A DNA stretch of 64,000 nt from Periplaneta americana. Its lineage: Eukaryota; Arthropoda; Insecta; Blattodea; Blattidae. The notes beneath the pieces are model-generated. The model made no database searches. It was given only the letters and a program-made list of their open reading frames with translations, and was not told the DNA's origin. Below, piece after piece: positions 1 through 12,335 of this stretch. The position numbers and the translations under genes are program-made. Location: positions 113,992,821-114,056,820 of the forward strand of contig NC_091123.1 of the NCBI RefSeq assembly GCF_040183065.1. The letters run 5' to 3'. Position 1 is the stretch's first letter. The number at the start of each line of letters is the position of its first letter.

Positions 1-1219
1 TATACCAGAACAATGGAAGGAGTCCATAATTATACCTGTCTTTAAGAAGGGGGACAAGACTAACTGTAGTAACCTTCGAGGAATATCACTTTTGTTGACT
101 TCGTACAAAATTTTGTCCAATATTCTTTTGAGAAGATTAACTCCTTTTATGTAGATGCAATTATTGGGGGTCATCAATGTGGGTTTAGGCGTAATAGATC
201 GACTATTGATCAGATATTTTTGTATTCCACAGATATTGGAGAAAAATTGGAAATATGAAGGTGCAATACATAAGTTATTCATAGATTTCAAAAAGGCATA
301 TGACTCGGTTAAGAGAGAATTTTTATATGATATCCTTATTGAATTTGGTATTCCCAAAAAACTATTTCGATTAATTAATATGTATCTCAGTAAAATGTAC
401 AGCAGAGTCCGTATATGCCAGTTTCTGTCGGATGCTTTTCCAATTCACTACGAGATAAAGCAAGGAGATACACTATCACCTTTACTTTTTAACTTTGCTC
501 TAGAATTTGCCATTAGGCAAGTCCAGGATGACAGACAGGGTTTGGAATTGAGCGGCTTACATCGGCTGCTTGTCTGTGCGGATGACGTGAATATGTTAGA
601 CGAAAATCTACAAACGATTAGGGAAATCACGGGAATTTTAGTTGAAGCAAGTAAAGAGATAGGTTTGGTATTATTCTATTGAGAAGCTTTTTTCATCCAA
701 TCTTCTCTCAAAAAGCTTAAAGTTACAATTTATAAAGCAGAGTTATATTACCAGTTGTTCTGTATGGTTGTGAAACTTGGACTCTCACTTTGAGAGAGGA
801 ACAGAGATTAAGGGTGTTTGAGAATAAGGTGGTTAGGAAAACATGTGGGGCTAAGAGGGTTAAAGTTACAGGAGAATGGAGAAAGTTACACAACGCAGAA
901 CTGCACGCATTGTGTTTTCACCTGACACAATTAGGAACATTAGCCTATATGCAGACGTTTGAGATGGGTAGGGCATGTAGCACGTATGGGTGAATCCAGA
1001 AATGCATATAGAATGTTAGTCGGGAGGCCAGAGGGAATAATGCCTTTGGGAATGCCAAGACGTATATGGGAGGATAATGTTAAAACGGATTTGAGGTAGG
1101 TGGGATATGATTGTAATGACTGGATTAATCTTGCTCAGGATAGGGACCGATATGATGGCGGGCTTATGTGAGAGCAGCAATGAACCTCCGGGTTCTTTGA
1201 AAGCTAGATGTAAGTAAGT
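1..1219 (+). mobile_element. LINE reverse-transcriptase fragment, copy 1 (broken)
   Basis: A non-LTR retrotransposon that enters from the left edge. Translation gives RT motifs in order: FKKGDK near 45-60, motif A FIDFKKAYDS near 278-307, motif B KQGDTLSPLLFNF near 457-495, and motif C with ADD (CADDVNML) near 575-600. The longest frame is 155-682, but a stop at 152-154 and a frameshift near 160-200 break the domain. About 250 bp of the RT 3' part is missing after 670 compared with the copy at 25.9-26.7 kb. The C-terminal tail (ETWTLTL, LRVFENKVVRK, then an R/K-rich GRPRR-type segment) follows in shifted frames to about 1200. It ends in a (GTAA)n tail near 1208-1219, typical of LINEs with microsatellite 3' ends. 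The clade (RTE-like or other) cannot be fixed from here. It is non-functional. Confidence 0.85.
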
Positions 1220-1775
1220 AAGCCATACCTTCGTTCTGGTCTTTTCATATTATTTATGTCTAATTTTTAGATACATTTCATCCCCACGCACGACATACTG
1301 TATGGTTCCTCAGAAATTATTATTCTTGTTCAGCTTTTATTTCATTTTCCAATTCTTGCCGTATATGGTAACATAAATATTTAAATTTATTTACCTCAAA
1401 TGTATAAATAAAGATGTAAGTGTGTGAGTAGATGGAAATTTACGTAATAAAATACTTTGTGCGTTCTGTAATTCATATGATTATACAGACGAAAATTGTA
1501 GTAAGCGTCGAATACCTTCGAGTAAGAAGTGATATGTGAATTGCGATTATGTTGTAAGAGAGTGAAGAGTGAATGATAGAGCATGTTATGTCGTAACCTA
1601 CAGGTTAAGTGACATCTAATGACGGGTGGGTGTTTGCGGAAATCGTGAATAACTTAACCATTTTTCGTTCAGGTGTAGGAGACACTTCATAACCGCAAAG
1701 AAATCATGACAGATATTTGTTGCAAAACTAGAATCGGTGGATTGCTGAGATTTCATAACGTTACGCACATTTGAA
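1220..1775. other. unassigned AT-rich DNA
   Basis: I recognise no gene or repeat here. Short open frames on both strands have no familiar motif. Confidence 0.4.
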
Positions 1776-2006
1776 GGGTTCAGAGCCATAGTGGGCCAAG
1801 CGCCATTTATTAAAAACAGAGAAAGCAAGGGTTAAAGTTAAGTGAATACCATAGTTTAATGAAGATTGATATATCATTTAGTTTTAATGGGTATACTTTA
1901 TATTACTTGCTATATGTTTCCATTGAATTATGGTAATAACTTCATTTTAACCCTTGTTTTCTACGGTTTTAGTAAATGGCGCTAGGCCCACTATGGTTCT
2001 GAACTC
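1776..2006. mobile_element. foldback MITE, about 231 bp
   Basis: The left arm begins GGGTTCAGAGCCATAGTGGG. Its reverse complement is the right arm ending near 2006 (TAGGCCCACTATGG then TTCTGAACTCT). The arms match over about 85 bp, including AGCGCCATTTA and CAAGGGTTAAA blocks, around a short AT-rich centre. No coding capacity. This is a non-autonomous inverted-repeat element of unknown superfamily. Confidence 0.75.
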
Positions 2007-3054
2007 TTAATTTTTTCAAATAAATATAATACAGAACTTTCCACTGCTGAGATTTTGCATATTTTTTTGTCTGACGACTTTCTTGGAGAAATACTTGACA
2101 TGTTCAATAAATTACTTGTATAAACTCCATTCTACGAAGTAAATAACTACACTATACGAATCCATGTATTAAATGCAGATGTCTAAAAATTGGATATGGG
2201 TAGCCTAGAAGGAAACAAGCAAATAATTAGAAATGAAACGATCCCGGCAAAAAAACAATGTAGATTTATTTATCTCCAATAAGGACTGAATGCGTCTCTT
2301 GTTATGCCTACTTGTTTGTCGTGTATTTAATTACGCTGTATGAGTGCACCAGACTACCCTGTTACTTTTGAACATACAAAGTGTATCAAAACATGTGGGA
2401 AAGCACTGGGGAATTGGTAGAGGACCTGAAAACGAGCAAAAAAGTTCATATAAACATATGCTCAATTTCGCTTAGTTTTTTTAAATTAATTAATTTAAAA
2501 TTCCTACCTGTAGAATGTGTATTTGCTACTGAGTCAACCTGCTAAGAACTTTCTTGGTCTCTTGCGTCGATTAAGTACCGTCATTAGTTCGACTACTTTC
2601 ATCTACCGTCTACAGGTCTGATAATGAGGGAAGTGGAATATGTTTGTTTTTATCTGCTTGTCGACCTTTAATACATAATATATTACGAAACCGTGAATGA
2701 AATAAACATTATTATGCTTAGTGGTTAGAACTTACGGCAGAGAGCACTCATTCTTTGTGCTGGGAATTCTGTCAAATGCCTTCTTGAATTAAACAACGCT
2801 GCATAAAATATACTTCTAAACCGCAAAACTGCCTTATAGTGAAATCAGTGGAAGTTCTCAATTACGTTCTCGGTTGTGGTGTTCTCGAGTTACGAGAAGT
2901 CGCTTCGTACACCAGCACAATAAACAAATTCATAATTTGTGAAGAAGATAATGATAAGGTAGACCTAGCCGTAACTCATATAACTCCTCTGAAGCTGATG
3001 TTTTTCAGTTATCGACAGAGCCTGTGAGACTTTTAGTGGAGAAAAAGTTTATGG
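2007..3054. other. unassigned AT-rich DNA
   Basis: No recognisable gene or repeat. The 62-aa frame at 2839-3027 shows no motif I know and is probably chance. Confidence 0.4.
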
Positions 3055-3357
3055 ATTTATCTTCGGTGGTCTAGCGGTTACCACATTAGCCATTGAATTC
3101 ATAGTTAGTAGAGCCTAACCTGCCAAAAAGGCGACAAAATCCCTATCATTGCTATCATCGGAAAAGGAGTGAACTTTCGGTTCTCGCGTCATAAATTTGT
3201 GGCGTATGAAAAGAACTTGTCCCTGATTTGGAGAGTCCAGGCAAACATTTTCTCGCCCCCTCCCAAGTTCCCTGCTTTACGAGTAGATTTTTCTGTGGGA
3301 TAAATTCTCGATTGGTGATATTCTAAGACTGCAGATGTTCTGAAGGAAAAATAACAA
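3055..3357 (+). mobile_element. tRNA-derived SINE, degraded
   Basis: A pol III A-box-like segment TGGTCTAGCGGTTACC lies near 3069-3084. It is followed by a body with CCAGGCAAACATTTTCTCGCC and TTCTCGATTGGTGATA, which I recognise as a recurrent SINE body in cockroach-like genomes. The B box is decayed. The 123-aa frame on the opposite strand is an artefact of this repeat. Confidence 0.5.
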
Positions 3358-5342
3358 AGTAGGAAATATAAGGCAGACAAAATACGCCAATAGGGTTGCA
3401 GTTTATTTGGAGTGAATTGAGAAAGGATCCTCGATACTCCAAATAAAATAATCTGGGGCAGGTTTTCTTCAAATATTTCACTTAGTATATGCAAGCATAC
3501 CAATAGCCTAAAATAAACTAACCTAATCGAACCTGTCGTAGATTCGTAAATGCAAGACATATCAAAAGCCTAAACTAATCTAACCTAACCTGTCACAGAT
3601 TTCCGCACCATAGAACTTAGAAAAATGCAAGTTGAAAGTTTCAGTGTTGCGTGCTATAGAAAAGCCTCCAATGGGTAGGAAAATGCAAGCTTAAAATTTC
3701 AGGATTTCCTTTTGGATTTCCACAATGTGTTCTCGCACTCCGGTGGTAATTTTAACGTATATTTCTAGTTAGAGAGGTTATTCAAATACGACATAATATT
3801 ACAACTATGCTGTAACAATGGTAAGCATATGACAGGGGAAACCAAAATATTTAGATCCATGTTATCTGCAGACATCGAAATTGTTTACTTTTTTGCCCTC
3901 TAAGTACACGTAGACTGCAAGGTGCCCGTTGTTCCCTTTTAAAACCAGGATGATGATGATGGTGGTGGTGGTGATGGTGGTGGTGGTGATGGTGATTATC
4001 ACGCCGAAATGTTCCCGAGGACCAAGTACTTAGAAGTCGTCTGACATTTGCTCCTGAGTCAAAACCAGGCAACTGTACTCAACTGGAATTTGAATGAATG
4101 CCCGTTAGTTTTATAATAGATACGTTTATCATTACTCCATAACTGTTACTTTCGATTCCATTTACGAAAATGAAGTACGAGTGTTATCGTCCTTCAGTGT
4201 AGACTGGGTTTACATTCTTTGGTTTAAGTTTGTGACATGTTGTCTTACATCATGCTGGCAACGTGAGCAAGGAGTCCTGTTTCTGCTCTGTGATTGGAAG
4301 TGGTATGTATTCCTCTCAGAAATGAGGACAGAACGGTTCAAACAATCCAGTCCTTGAAAGCAGATGATGCTGCTATCAAGTATCTTACGTGCTGCATCGT
4401 ATAATCTTCTATAGTCTGTCATTACCTCAAGAAGCATAACTGGTCAGAAAATGGCCGGGTACAGCACACGGGCCATGTTCACTTTCTCTAGGTCAAGGGC
4501 TAGGTCGATAACTTTCTGTATTACACCAGGTCCAGAGGTTGATTGCTTACTACAGAATGCAATAGAGAAAATGCACTGTGTAATTCATTGGTGACCAACT
4601 CAGCTGCTCTTATGAAGCAATATGAGCACTCACGAGCAAAAAAGAGTTAACCGTTTGAGTGGGACGATTTGCTCTTGCATACTGCATGTGTGCAACGAAG
4701 AGTGCTCTTGTATAAAGAGAACAAGTTGTCACCACTTGTTTTTGGGCATTACATCTGTCTGTAGTACTTGAGGAGTGCTTAAGCCATACCAACTTTTAAC
4801 AGAAGTATCACAGAATCTCTCCCCGAGATCCGATCGCGATCGCTACACTGAGAGCCATAACCGACTGACATTCTGGATCTTTTTTGAATAGTAAATTTAT
4901 GATTAATGTTAAATGTTTCACTTCTGCAAACTTTAGAGAAACAAAACGATAGACCTATCTAGTACTCAGCCAAGACCATTTACATTCAATGTTCATAAAA
5001 CTTGTAAAATATTTTCCTTTTGAAAATAAAACATTAGAATATTTAAATTTGGAGCCTTATCTATGTCATACACATCACTAATAATAAACAAATATTTCTG
5101 AAAAAGACTTTTTCATTGGACTTCTCAGTTTGTGCAGAATGGCTGTTTAGTATGTAATTTTTCTTTATGCCAGTCTCTGTATAGCGACTTCTCCTGGCTT
5201 TTTGAGCAATATTTTGCATATTTAGCAACTTCAAGTAAATTTAATTAAGGGTTATGAATATGAAAATGATAATTTTTACGAACAAATTAATGAATCTTTC
5301 TTAAAGTATCATAAGACGCTGATTAATTCGAAATCTGCTCCA

Positions 5343-5397
<55 letters not shown>

Positions 5398-5507
5398 TAT
5401 ACTATGAGGTAAATGAAGCAGTTATAAATAGTACTGTATGCTTCTAAAGCAGCCATCGGAACATTTTCACTCATGATGATAAGGAATGGAAAGGGCATTA
5501 TGACTTA
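3358..5507. other. unassigned DNA with simple repeats
   Basis: No gene recognised. A (GGTGAT)n-like tract sits at about 3949-3995 and explains a His-rich frame on the minus strand. A run of 47 T residues at 5347-5393 could be a poly(A) tail of a minus-strand retroelement, or a slippage tract. Confidence 0.45.
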
Positions 5508-5880
5508 GCACTGCGACCTTCTATGATCTATTGCTCTAACCCTCAACTTAGATGCATTCCCAAACCCACACCGGCTGACCACACTAAGGTTCACTGCATA
5601 GCCAGGTTTCGAGCAAACCACCCCACTTGTCCCTAAGACAGATCACACCATGCGTAGTCAGTCGGAGTTCGGGAAATGCTATGAAATTATGTATTGGAGA
5701 AATGTTGACAGAATGTTGTAAATGCTTAATATGGAGAAATGGGAGAACCCAGAGAAAAACTTCTACTGCACCCTTGTCCGCCACAAGTGCCACTATGGAT
5801 TTCTCAATGAAAAATCCCGGGCTTCATCGGGACTCGAACCCTGACCACCTGCGAGATAGGTTGAAGATCTGACCACACGC
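5508..5880 (-). mobile_element. SINE-like repeat, minus strand
   Basis: The reverse complement has a B-box-like GGGTTCGAGTCCC near the 5875-5830 end, then a body with GTCAGCCGGTGTGGGTTTGG near 5580-5560. The same body segment occurs in plus orientation at about 24.95-25.04 kb. The 69-81 aa frames here are not genes. Confidence 0.6.
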
Positions 5881-6270
5881 TGACATCAATGGACGCAAGT
5901 CGCAATAGGCATGACGTAATATTAATCAAAGCTATTTCTGTTTGGATCCCAGTGGCGGACTCTCAACACAAGCATCTGAAGTAGACTATACATTAAGGAT
6001 TCATACATATATGGACAAATTATGTTTTATTTCACTTCAATTTTTACTATGCCATAAAAAGTTAGGAAAATACGTCACAAATTGCCACTCTTAATAAGTT
6101 ACAACTCGTAAATTTTCGTCTGTTAATCAGGATCTTTGTTTAGATTTTACAATTTTTAGTTTAGAAACCAATTGTTCGGAAATATACTGAATGTAGAGCC
6201 AAACATTGCAGCTATGTAGTGGGCGGCAAGCGACTTAGACAGTTGGAAAGCATTTCATATAAATCTAATA
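5881..6270. other. unassigned AT-rich DNA
   Basis: Nothing recognisable between the SINE and the mariner derivative. Confidence 0.4.
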
Positions 6271-6874
6271 AGCAAACATTCTGATAGGGGCAGATAAAAA
6301 AGTTATTTTCTTTCTTTTACCATATTAATAATGTCAAAAAATTGCTTATACAAATTTTAGTCACTCGACCGCAATTACGAGGGCCGTAAAAAATAAATTC
6401 GCCAGGGGCCGTTAACAGAAAGAAAACAACAATTTCATTGGAAAAATTTATTGGAACAGACACAGCAATTGTTGAGCTAATTTTCAACATATTCCCCACC
6501 GGAATTGAGACATTTGTCTTATCGTGAGATCAACAGAGAAGTACAGACAGCTGTCAAACGCTGGTTCCGATCCCAGGCGGCTGACTTCTACGACACAAGG
6601 ATACAAAAATTAATCCCAGGGTATGACAAATGTCTCAGTTCCAGTGGGGGATATGTTGACAAATAGCGCAATAATTATTGTATCTCTTTCAATAAATTCT
6701 TCCATGCAATCGTGCTTTTTTTCTGTAAACAGCCCCAGGGAAAATCACTTTCTCGACGGCCTTGTAATTGCGGTCGAGTGGCCAAAATTTGTATAAGCAC
6801 TTGTTTTGACATTATTAACATGGTGGAAGAAAAAAAAATTAAATTTTTTATCTGTCCCCATCAGAATGTTTGCT
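6271..6874. mobile_element. mariner-derived element with about 235-bp inverted repeats, copy 1
   Basis: The left arm (about 6271-6506) starts AGCAAACATTCTGATAGGGG. The right arm (about 6638-6874) ends with its reverse complement. Between and partly inside the arms lies a transposase C-terminus. The repeats are far longer than usual mariner termini and include an antisense copy of the last transposase codons, so the element looks like two 3' ends joined tail to tail. Related copies are at 16.3-16.7 kb and 40.5-40.66 kb. Confidence 0.8.
6526..6666 (+). pseudogene. mariner-type transposase C-terminus
   Basis: An open frame of 46 codons plus stop reads EINREVQTAVKRWFRSQAAD, then FYDTRIQKLIPGYDKCLSS and SGGYVDK-stop. 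FYDTxIQKL..YDKCL followed by YV(E/D)K-stop is the usual C-terminal end of a group of insect mariner transposases. The catalytic DD(D/E) region is absent. Only the tail survives, so it cannot catalyse transposition. Confidence 0.85.
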
Positions 6875-7289
6875 TGGAACATGCAATTTTTACTGCATTT
6901 TCTATGTACTGCGATTAACAAAATAGCTCATTGATTTTATGATTAAATGAACACTTTTTTTTAAATAAAATATGAAATATTTAGAGTGGTAATGGAAAAT
7001 TTCTATTTTTAAGTATGGAGTGATTATAAAATTTTTTTCCTTTTTTTTGTAGCAAAGATATAGGAAAAGATATGTGTGATGTTTTTCTGAATACGCCACT
7101 GGTCTTGCAAAAAAATCGAACATTTTACTAAAAAATTGAACATACACTTCATTTTGAAATATGAAAATTTTTAAGAATATATTTGTTAATAACCCAGACA
7201 ACCCATCACCGTAAACAACAGCTTGTTACGAAACCTCAAAATAAACCTCGGAATGGGACTGATTCTCTGGCACGACCACAGCAAAGGAA

Positions 7290-7567
7290 TAAGATTATGA
7301 TGAGAAGCTTTTATCATCCAGTCTGCTGTCAAAAAATCTGAAAGTTAGAATTTATAAACCAGTTATATTACCGGTTGTTCTTTATGTTTGTGAAACTTGG
7401 ACTCTCACTCTGAGAGAAGAACATAGGTTAAGGGTGTTTGAGATTAAGGTGCTTAGGAAAATATTTGGGGCTAAGAGGGATAAAGTTACAGGAGAATGGA
7501 GAAAGTTACACAACACAGAACTGGACGCATTGTATTCTTCACCTGACATAATTAATTAATTAGGCTA

Positions 7568-7609
<42 letters not shown>

Positions 7610-8212
7610 CCGTGGCGCTACAGCCGGCTGCTGGTCTTACGCCCATATGCCGAAGCAGAGGTGGACGATCATCCAACCAGAATGGAGGTATCGTGTGGTT
7701 AGCACGATGATCCCCCCAGCCGTTACAGCTGGTATTCGCAACCGGATTTCGCTACCTATCGCAGCTCCCCAAGTGCATCACGTTGCTGGGTGGGCACCGG
7801 TCCCATACACTAGCCGAAATTTCATGAGAAAATTTCTTCCCCCATGAGGACTCGAACCAGCGCGCATTCCGTAACGCGAGTCCTAGGCGGAATGCCTTAG
7901 ACCGCGACGCCACGGCGCGGGACACCTGACATAATTAGGAACATTAAATCCAGATGTTTGAGATGGGCAGGGCATATACCACATATGGGCGAATCCAGAA
8001 ATGCATATAGAGTGTTAGTTGGGAGATCGGAGGGAAGAAAACCTTTGAAGAGGCCGAGACGTAGATGGGAAGATAATATTAAAATGGATTTAAGGGAGGT
8101 GGGATATGATGGTAGAGACTGGATTAATCTTGATCAAAATAGGGACCAATAGGGGGCTTATGCGAGGGCGGCAATGAACCTCCGAGTTCCTTAAAAGCTA
8201 GTAAGTAAGTAA
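7290..8212 (+). mobile_element. LINE 3' fragment, copy 2, split by a SINE
   Basis: Homologous to copy 1 from GAGAAGCTTTTATCATCCAG onward. It encodes the RT tail (ETWTLTL, LRVFEIKVLRKIFGAKRDK, then MRWAGHIPHMGESRNAYRVL and RRRWEDNIKMDLREVGYDG). The part downstream of the SINE is one frame (7958-8152) ending where a Trp codon has become a stop. It is 5'-truncated, as is usual for LINE insertions, and ends in (GTAA)n near 8203-8212. Confidence 0.85.
7555..7922 (-). mobile_element. tRNA-derived SINE inserted in the LINE
   Basis: On the minus strand it starts GTCCCGCGCCGTGGCGTCGC with a tRNA-like head (A box near 7910-7890, B box GGTTCGAGTCC near 7860). A body of about 230 bp and a tail of 13 ATT units (plus strand AAT, 7571-7609) follow. 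The 15-bp target duplication CACCTGACATAATTA is perfect at 7540-7554 and 7923-7937. Removing one copy and the SINE restores the LINE sequence. Confidence 0.9.
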
Positions 8213-10495
8213 CCCAGAAGCTAATTGACTCACAGAAATGAAACTTCATTACATCATTATCTATCACACCGTGATTATGTGTACAAAAATAAAGGATGTA
8301 GCTTAAAAATTGTAGAAAATAGAAACTTCACCCGTCAATCCCTTAACTATTAAGTATACAAATTAAGGTATCTTACATTAGGGTTATGAAATACTGAATT
8401 CTCCAAACTTAGAAGACCACCCTTACACAACTTCTTAAAACCAGTTCTGTTAGCTCAACTCAATGCCGATGGTTTATGGTGCTTATTTGTAATTCTGCGT
8501 TGTCAGGTCTTACTAAGCGAATAATGGGGTAATTGAATTATTAAAAAATAATTTTTATATAGTTTAATCCACGTAAATAAACTGCAAAGAGACGATATTC
8601 TGCATACTTAATAGAGCGTTTTCACTACAAGTTATATACATACAGAATAAAGTACATAAAACAAGGAAACAAATTATTGCAACTGACCATTTACTCAGTG
8701 TCAGTAGGTGTTGTGTCCAAGTATACAATATTATACTCTTCGTGACTCTTCAAGTCCAAATTTCCTAATGTGTGATAGTAGTGGTATCGCCATGCAATAA
8801 TTTCTTGTCACTCCGATTTAGCATCTTTCCTCTGTAAAACCTTATAAGAAAAACCCATACTGAGCAAAAGTCTATATAAAGTTCTACTACTGTATGGAAT
8901 TCATAACCTGGCCCTCGTGTTTTATCACGCATAACTTGAATAAGTTTGTCGTTTATGGGCGCCTCTCCTTTTTAGTAAAATTTAAACATTGTTCGTCGCA
9001 GCACATCTCTTGAAAAGTCGCATATTTTATCGAATACTTGTTTCGATTTTTTCTTTGTTTCTACTTTGGCGTTTCATATGTTTTAGTGTCTTTAATGTTG
9101 GAAATTTTATTCACAATCGTTAATCCAACTCCTGTAGCAATTGAAGCGAATTTTTTTATACTTCTTGTCGGTAAAACTTTAAATGAGAGATACTTGCTTC
9201 ACAACCATTCTCCACTGCATCACTCGGGCATTCACTATCTAACCAAGGCCTAAACATATTATACATTTTATTTTACTTCACTGATAACATCACGAAAGAA
9301 GTTACTTCTGTGTGAGGTAATATAAAACTGAGATAACTAGAGTTCTACGATCCACTTGCTACTACAATTATTATACACGAGTTATGGCAACGCTGTTATA
9401 AAGCAATTCAGTCATCGGACGCGGCCAACTGCATAACATATATATACGTACATATGTACATCGAGAGCACGTTGATGTGACTTCTTTCCTCTGAGATGGA
9501 GATCGTCTAAGTTTGGCGAGTACAGTATGTTGTATACAATGCGGCAAACCAGTGTTTTTATTCTCCTTTCGTGTATAGTATATATAAATGATTTGAATTA
9601 TCTATTTAGTTTCGATGATAATGCGACAAAATGAACTATGGACAGAACTGAATTTTTGCGTAATTTATTATGTAAGTATAATGATAAAATATGACATATT
9701 TTTCTCAAAATTTTGATTTATATTGTTTAATTAGTTGTGTAATAATGAAGTATGTGTAAATAAAATATACTTTGAATTTAAGAATTTGTAAAAAATGAGT
9801 TCATGTTTAGTAATATGATTCATAGAGTTTTAAATTTAGTTCTTAAGTAATACATTTGGTAGTGTTGTATCAACATTAACGGAAATGTTATTTAATCTTA
9901 CATGGTTTCGGGGGAAATATCCAAGTTTTAAGTTGAATCTATCAATATTAACTATAGAGTGGTAAGAACCGGAACTGATCCCCCTCCATGTTTCAGTTTT
10001 TATATAGAAGACGTTCAGCTTGTCGACCAGTGTCCCTCTGCGATTGAATACCTCGTGCATGTGAGCAACTGCGGGAAATAGAGAAGCAGACTATCCCATC
10101 GTCAAAGTGGAAAACTCTATGTTCTGCGGCTAGACAAGCGTGGGCAAGTCTTCATCACTAGCAGAGAAACGTAAGTTTTAATATTTTATAATCCTGTGTC
10201 ATATTAATTTGAAAATAGTATGAATGGGAGTAGTATTTGATATTCATTTTACTAGAAATTAAACATTATGTTAACATACTTTGACCCTCTGTGTTTGAAA
10301 TGATGCTTCCGGCTAGTAATCCAACGAACTTTTAACTTACTTCCCTCCCATCGAGACCGGTGCGGTGTAGTCTTGTGTTTATCCCACGGTTGTCTCAAGC
10401 TGCGAGCTTGCGTCATGCTAACAGCATGTCGCATGTTCCGCTGCTTGTGAATGCCTAGTGTTGGTAGTAAAGAATATGAACCGAAAGACCCAATG

Positions 10496-10496
<1 letters not shown>
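8213..10496. other. unassigned DNA
   Basis: Mostly AT-rich with no convincing gene. A less AT-rich patch at about 10020-10170 ends in GTAAGT, a splice-donor-like string. Its short frame has no recognisable motif and meets a stop first, so I do not call an exon. Confidence 0.35.

Positions 10497-10544
<48 letters not shown>
10497..10544. repeat. (AAT)16 microsatellite
   Basis: Sixteen perfect AAT units. No flanking SINE head is recognisable, so its origin as a SINE tail is not shown. Confidence 0.95.
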
Positions 10545-10545
<1 letters not shown>

Positions 10546-12335
10546 TTCATAGAGTTAAAAGCTGATTGTGTTGAATGAATAAAACATTGTTTTGATTTAC
10601 AGTAACTTTTCGGAGACAATTTATTTCAGATAGGATTATAAATCATTGCAACTCGTAGTTATTGTTTCTGCTATTTATTACAGTTGACCCATTTAAAAGA
10701 AACAATTTGATAAATCTAAAATATTGTGTACAGACATTTGTCATTCCTTATTGTTCACGTCTCTGCTGATGCAAAGTTCGAAATTCTAAAAACAGTATAT
10801 CAGTAACAGAAGCGTGTGCGTATGTATAAAATTTGCACCCTCGTTAATTAAATTAGTACCATATCAAAAGTTAAGCAGTGAAAGCTTTTGATGACAGCTA
10901 AACGACAGGTTTAGTAATCCTTGTAAAGCGTCATATCGCAATTTTAAGTTCCATTATACTTCGAAGTACCGGTACAGCGCAAAAGCTTATATAAAATTAC
11001 TTTTAAATTTAAAAAAAAATGTTGGTACAAGAGTAAATAAATAAACGCACAAAAATTATCCTGGCACCAAAAATAAATCATTCAGTAATGCAATGACGAC
11101 ATAAGTACTTATGCGGTGAAGTGATTCCTAGAAAATATTGAGAAGTTTGAAGGTGTTGTAGAAGATTAATGTTGTAATGAAATGAATAAAAATACTCATG
11201 TCTTAATTTTTTTTTTTTTTTTTTTTTGCTGATTATATTGTAAGTAGTGCTCTCAAGAAGTTGCCTGGCTACAAAATGCAAATATGTTGTAGTTAAAGAT
11301 TGCGATGTGGAATTGAAGGTACCTAAAGATCTCGCAAGTTACGTTTAGGTGAGCAATAGGGGTGGTTTAAAGCAGCCGATATATTTTGTAACAGATCTAT
11401 TTGTTGATGTAGGTCTATACAGATCGTCACAATATTAATTAGTGTACAGTATGTGTAATTTTATAGATTCAGGTTGTCATATACCGGTACATTGAAAAAA
11501 AAATTCAATGCAGAAAATGTTAATATTATTTTATGATGTAGATATCTTATGTTCTTTTAAAACTACTCTTAAAACAACTGGAGAAACTTGTGACTAATAG
11601 GCCTAGGCATATATTTATGAACAATTATTTAAAATATAACGTGAAAAGAGGCAAAAACGTTAAGTTCAATCATTTAAATGACAACATAAAATAATGTACA
11701 ACATAACTGCTTTATAACAGTTCTATACTGTAATTTAATTTATGTTTCACCCTTTCCAGTTGTTCCTCTTTCCCAATTAGATAAAAAAAAGAATTCGTCA
11801 ATTTTTTCCCCATTTTAAACATAACAGGTACTGTAGTAGATTTGATGGCTTTCAATTTCAACCTACATTGGCGCCCGTGACAAGTCATTTATAAGTATGG
11901 AGAGAATTTTGTCTCTGATACTTTTTAAAATCGGGAAAAGAAGTGAAAAGAGCTTCAAGAGACATTACTATTTGAGTCAGAATTATGCATTTCAGATGTT
12001 TTCACTGTTTTATCTTCAAAATCTAACCCTAAACTGCATTTATTTTTACTAATAATGAAATTAGTAGTTAAAACACCTTCATGGAAATAACGTTAACAAT
12101 ATTGATAAATTTTAATACCTTTGCTACTTTATGAAACTCTTTGTTAATATTATTATTTATTTTAGTAATATGAGCGTTTACAGTAATAAGTAATATTATT
12201 AACTAAAACTTCTATGAAACAGAACAGTAATAATATTACATAATGTTGTTACCTTTTTAGTAATAATATTAAATTATTACTTTTATGAAATAGGCCCCAA
12301 GGTATTAAAACGATGTTCCAAGTATCGCTGTAAAT
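10545..12335. other. unassigned AT-rich DNA
   Basis: No gene recognised. There is a run of T at about 11210-11227, and many AATATTATT-type strings near 12.1-12.3 kb. Confidence 0.4.

Noticed and set aside
3575-3590. CTAACCTAACC as telomeric (TTAGG)n sequence
   Set aside because: Only about two units; no array, so chance or local duplication is enough.
3949-3995. A His-rich protein on the minus strand
   Set aside because: The His run is a translation of a GGTGAT-type simple repeat, with no domain around it.
5347-5393. Poly(T) as proof of a processed pseudogene on the minus strand
   Set aside because: No recognisable coding sequence precedes it in the required orientation and no target duplication was found.
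10020-10170. A host exon with a GTAAGT donor
   Set aside because: The short frame meets a stop before the donor and has no recognisable domain.
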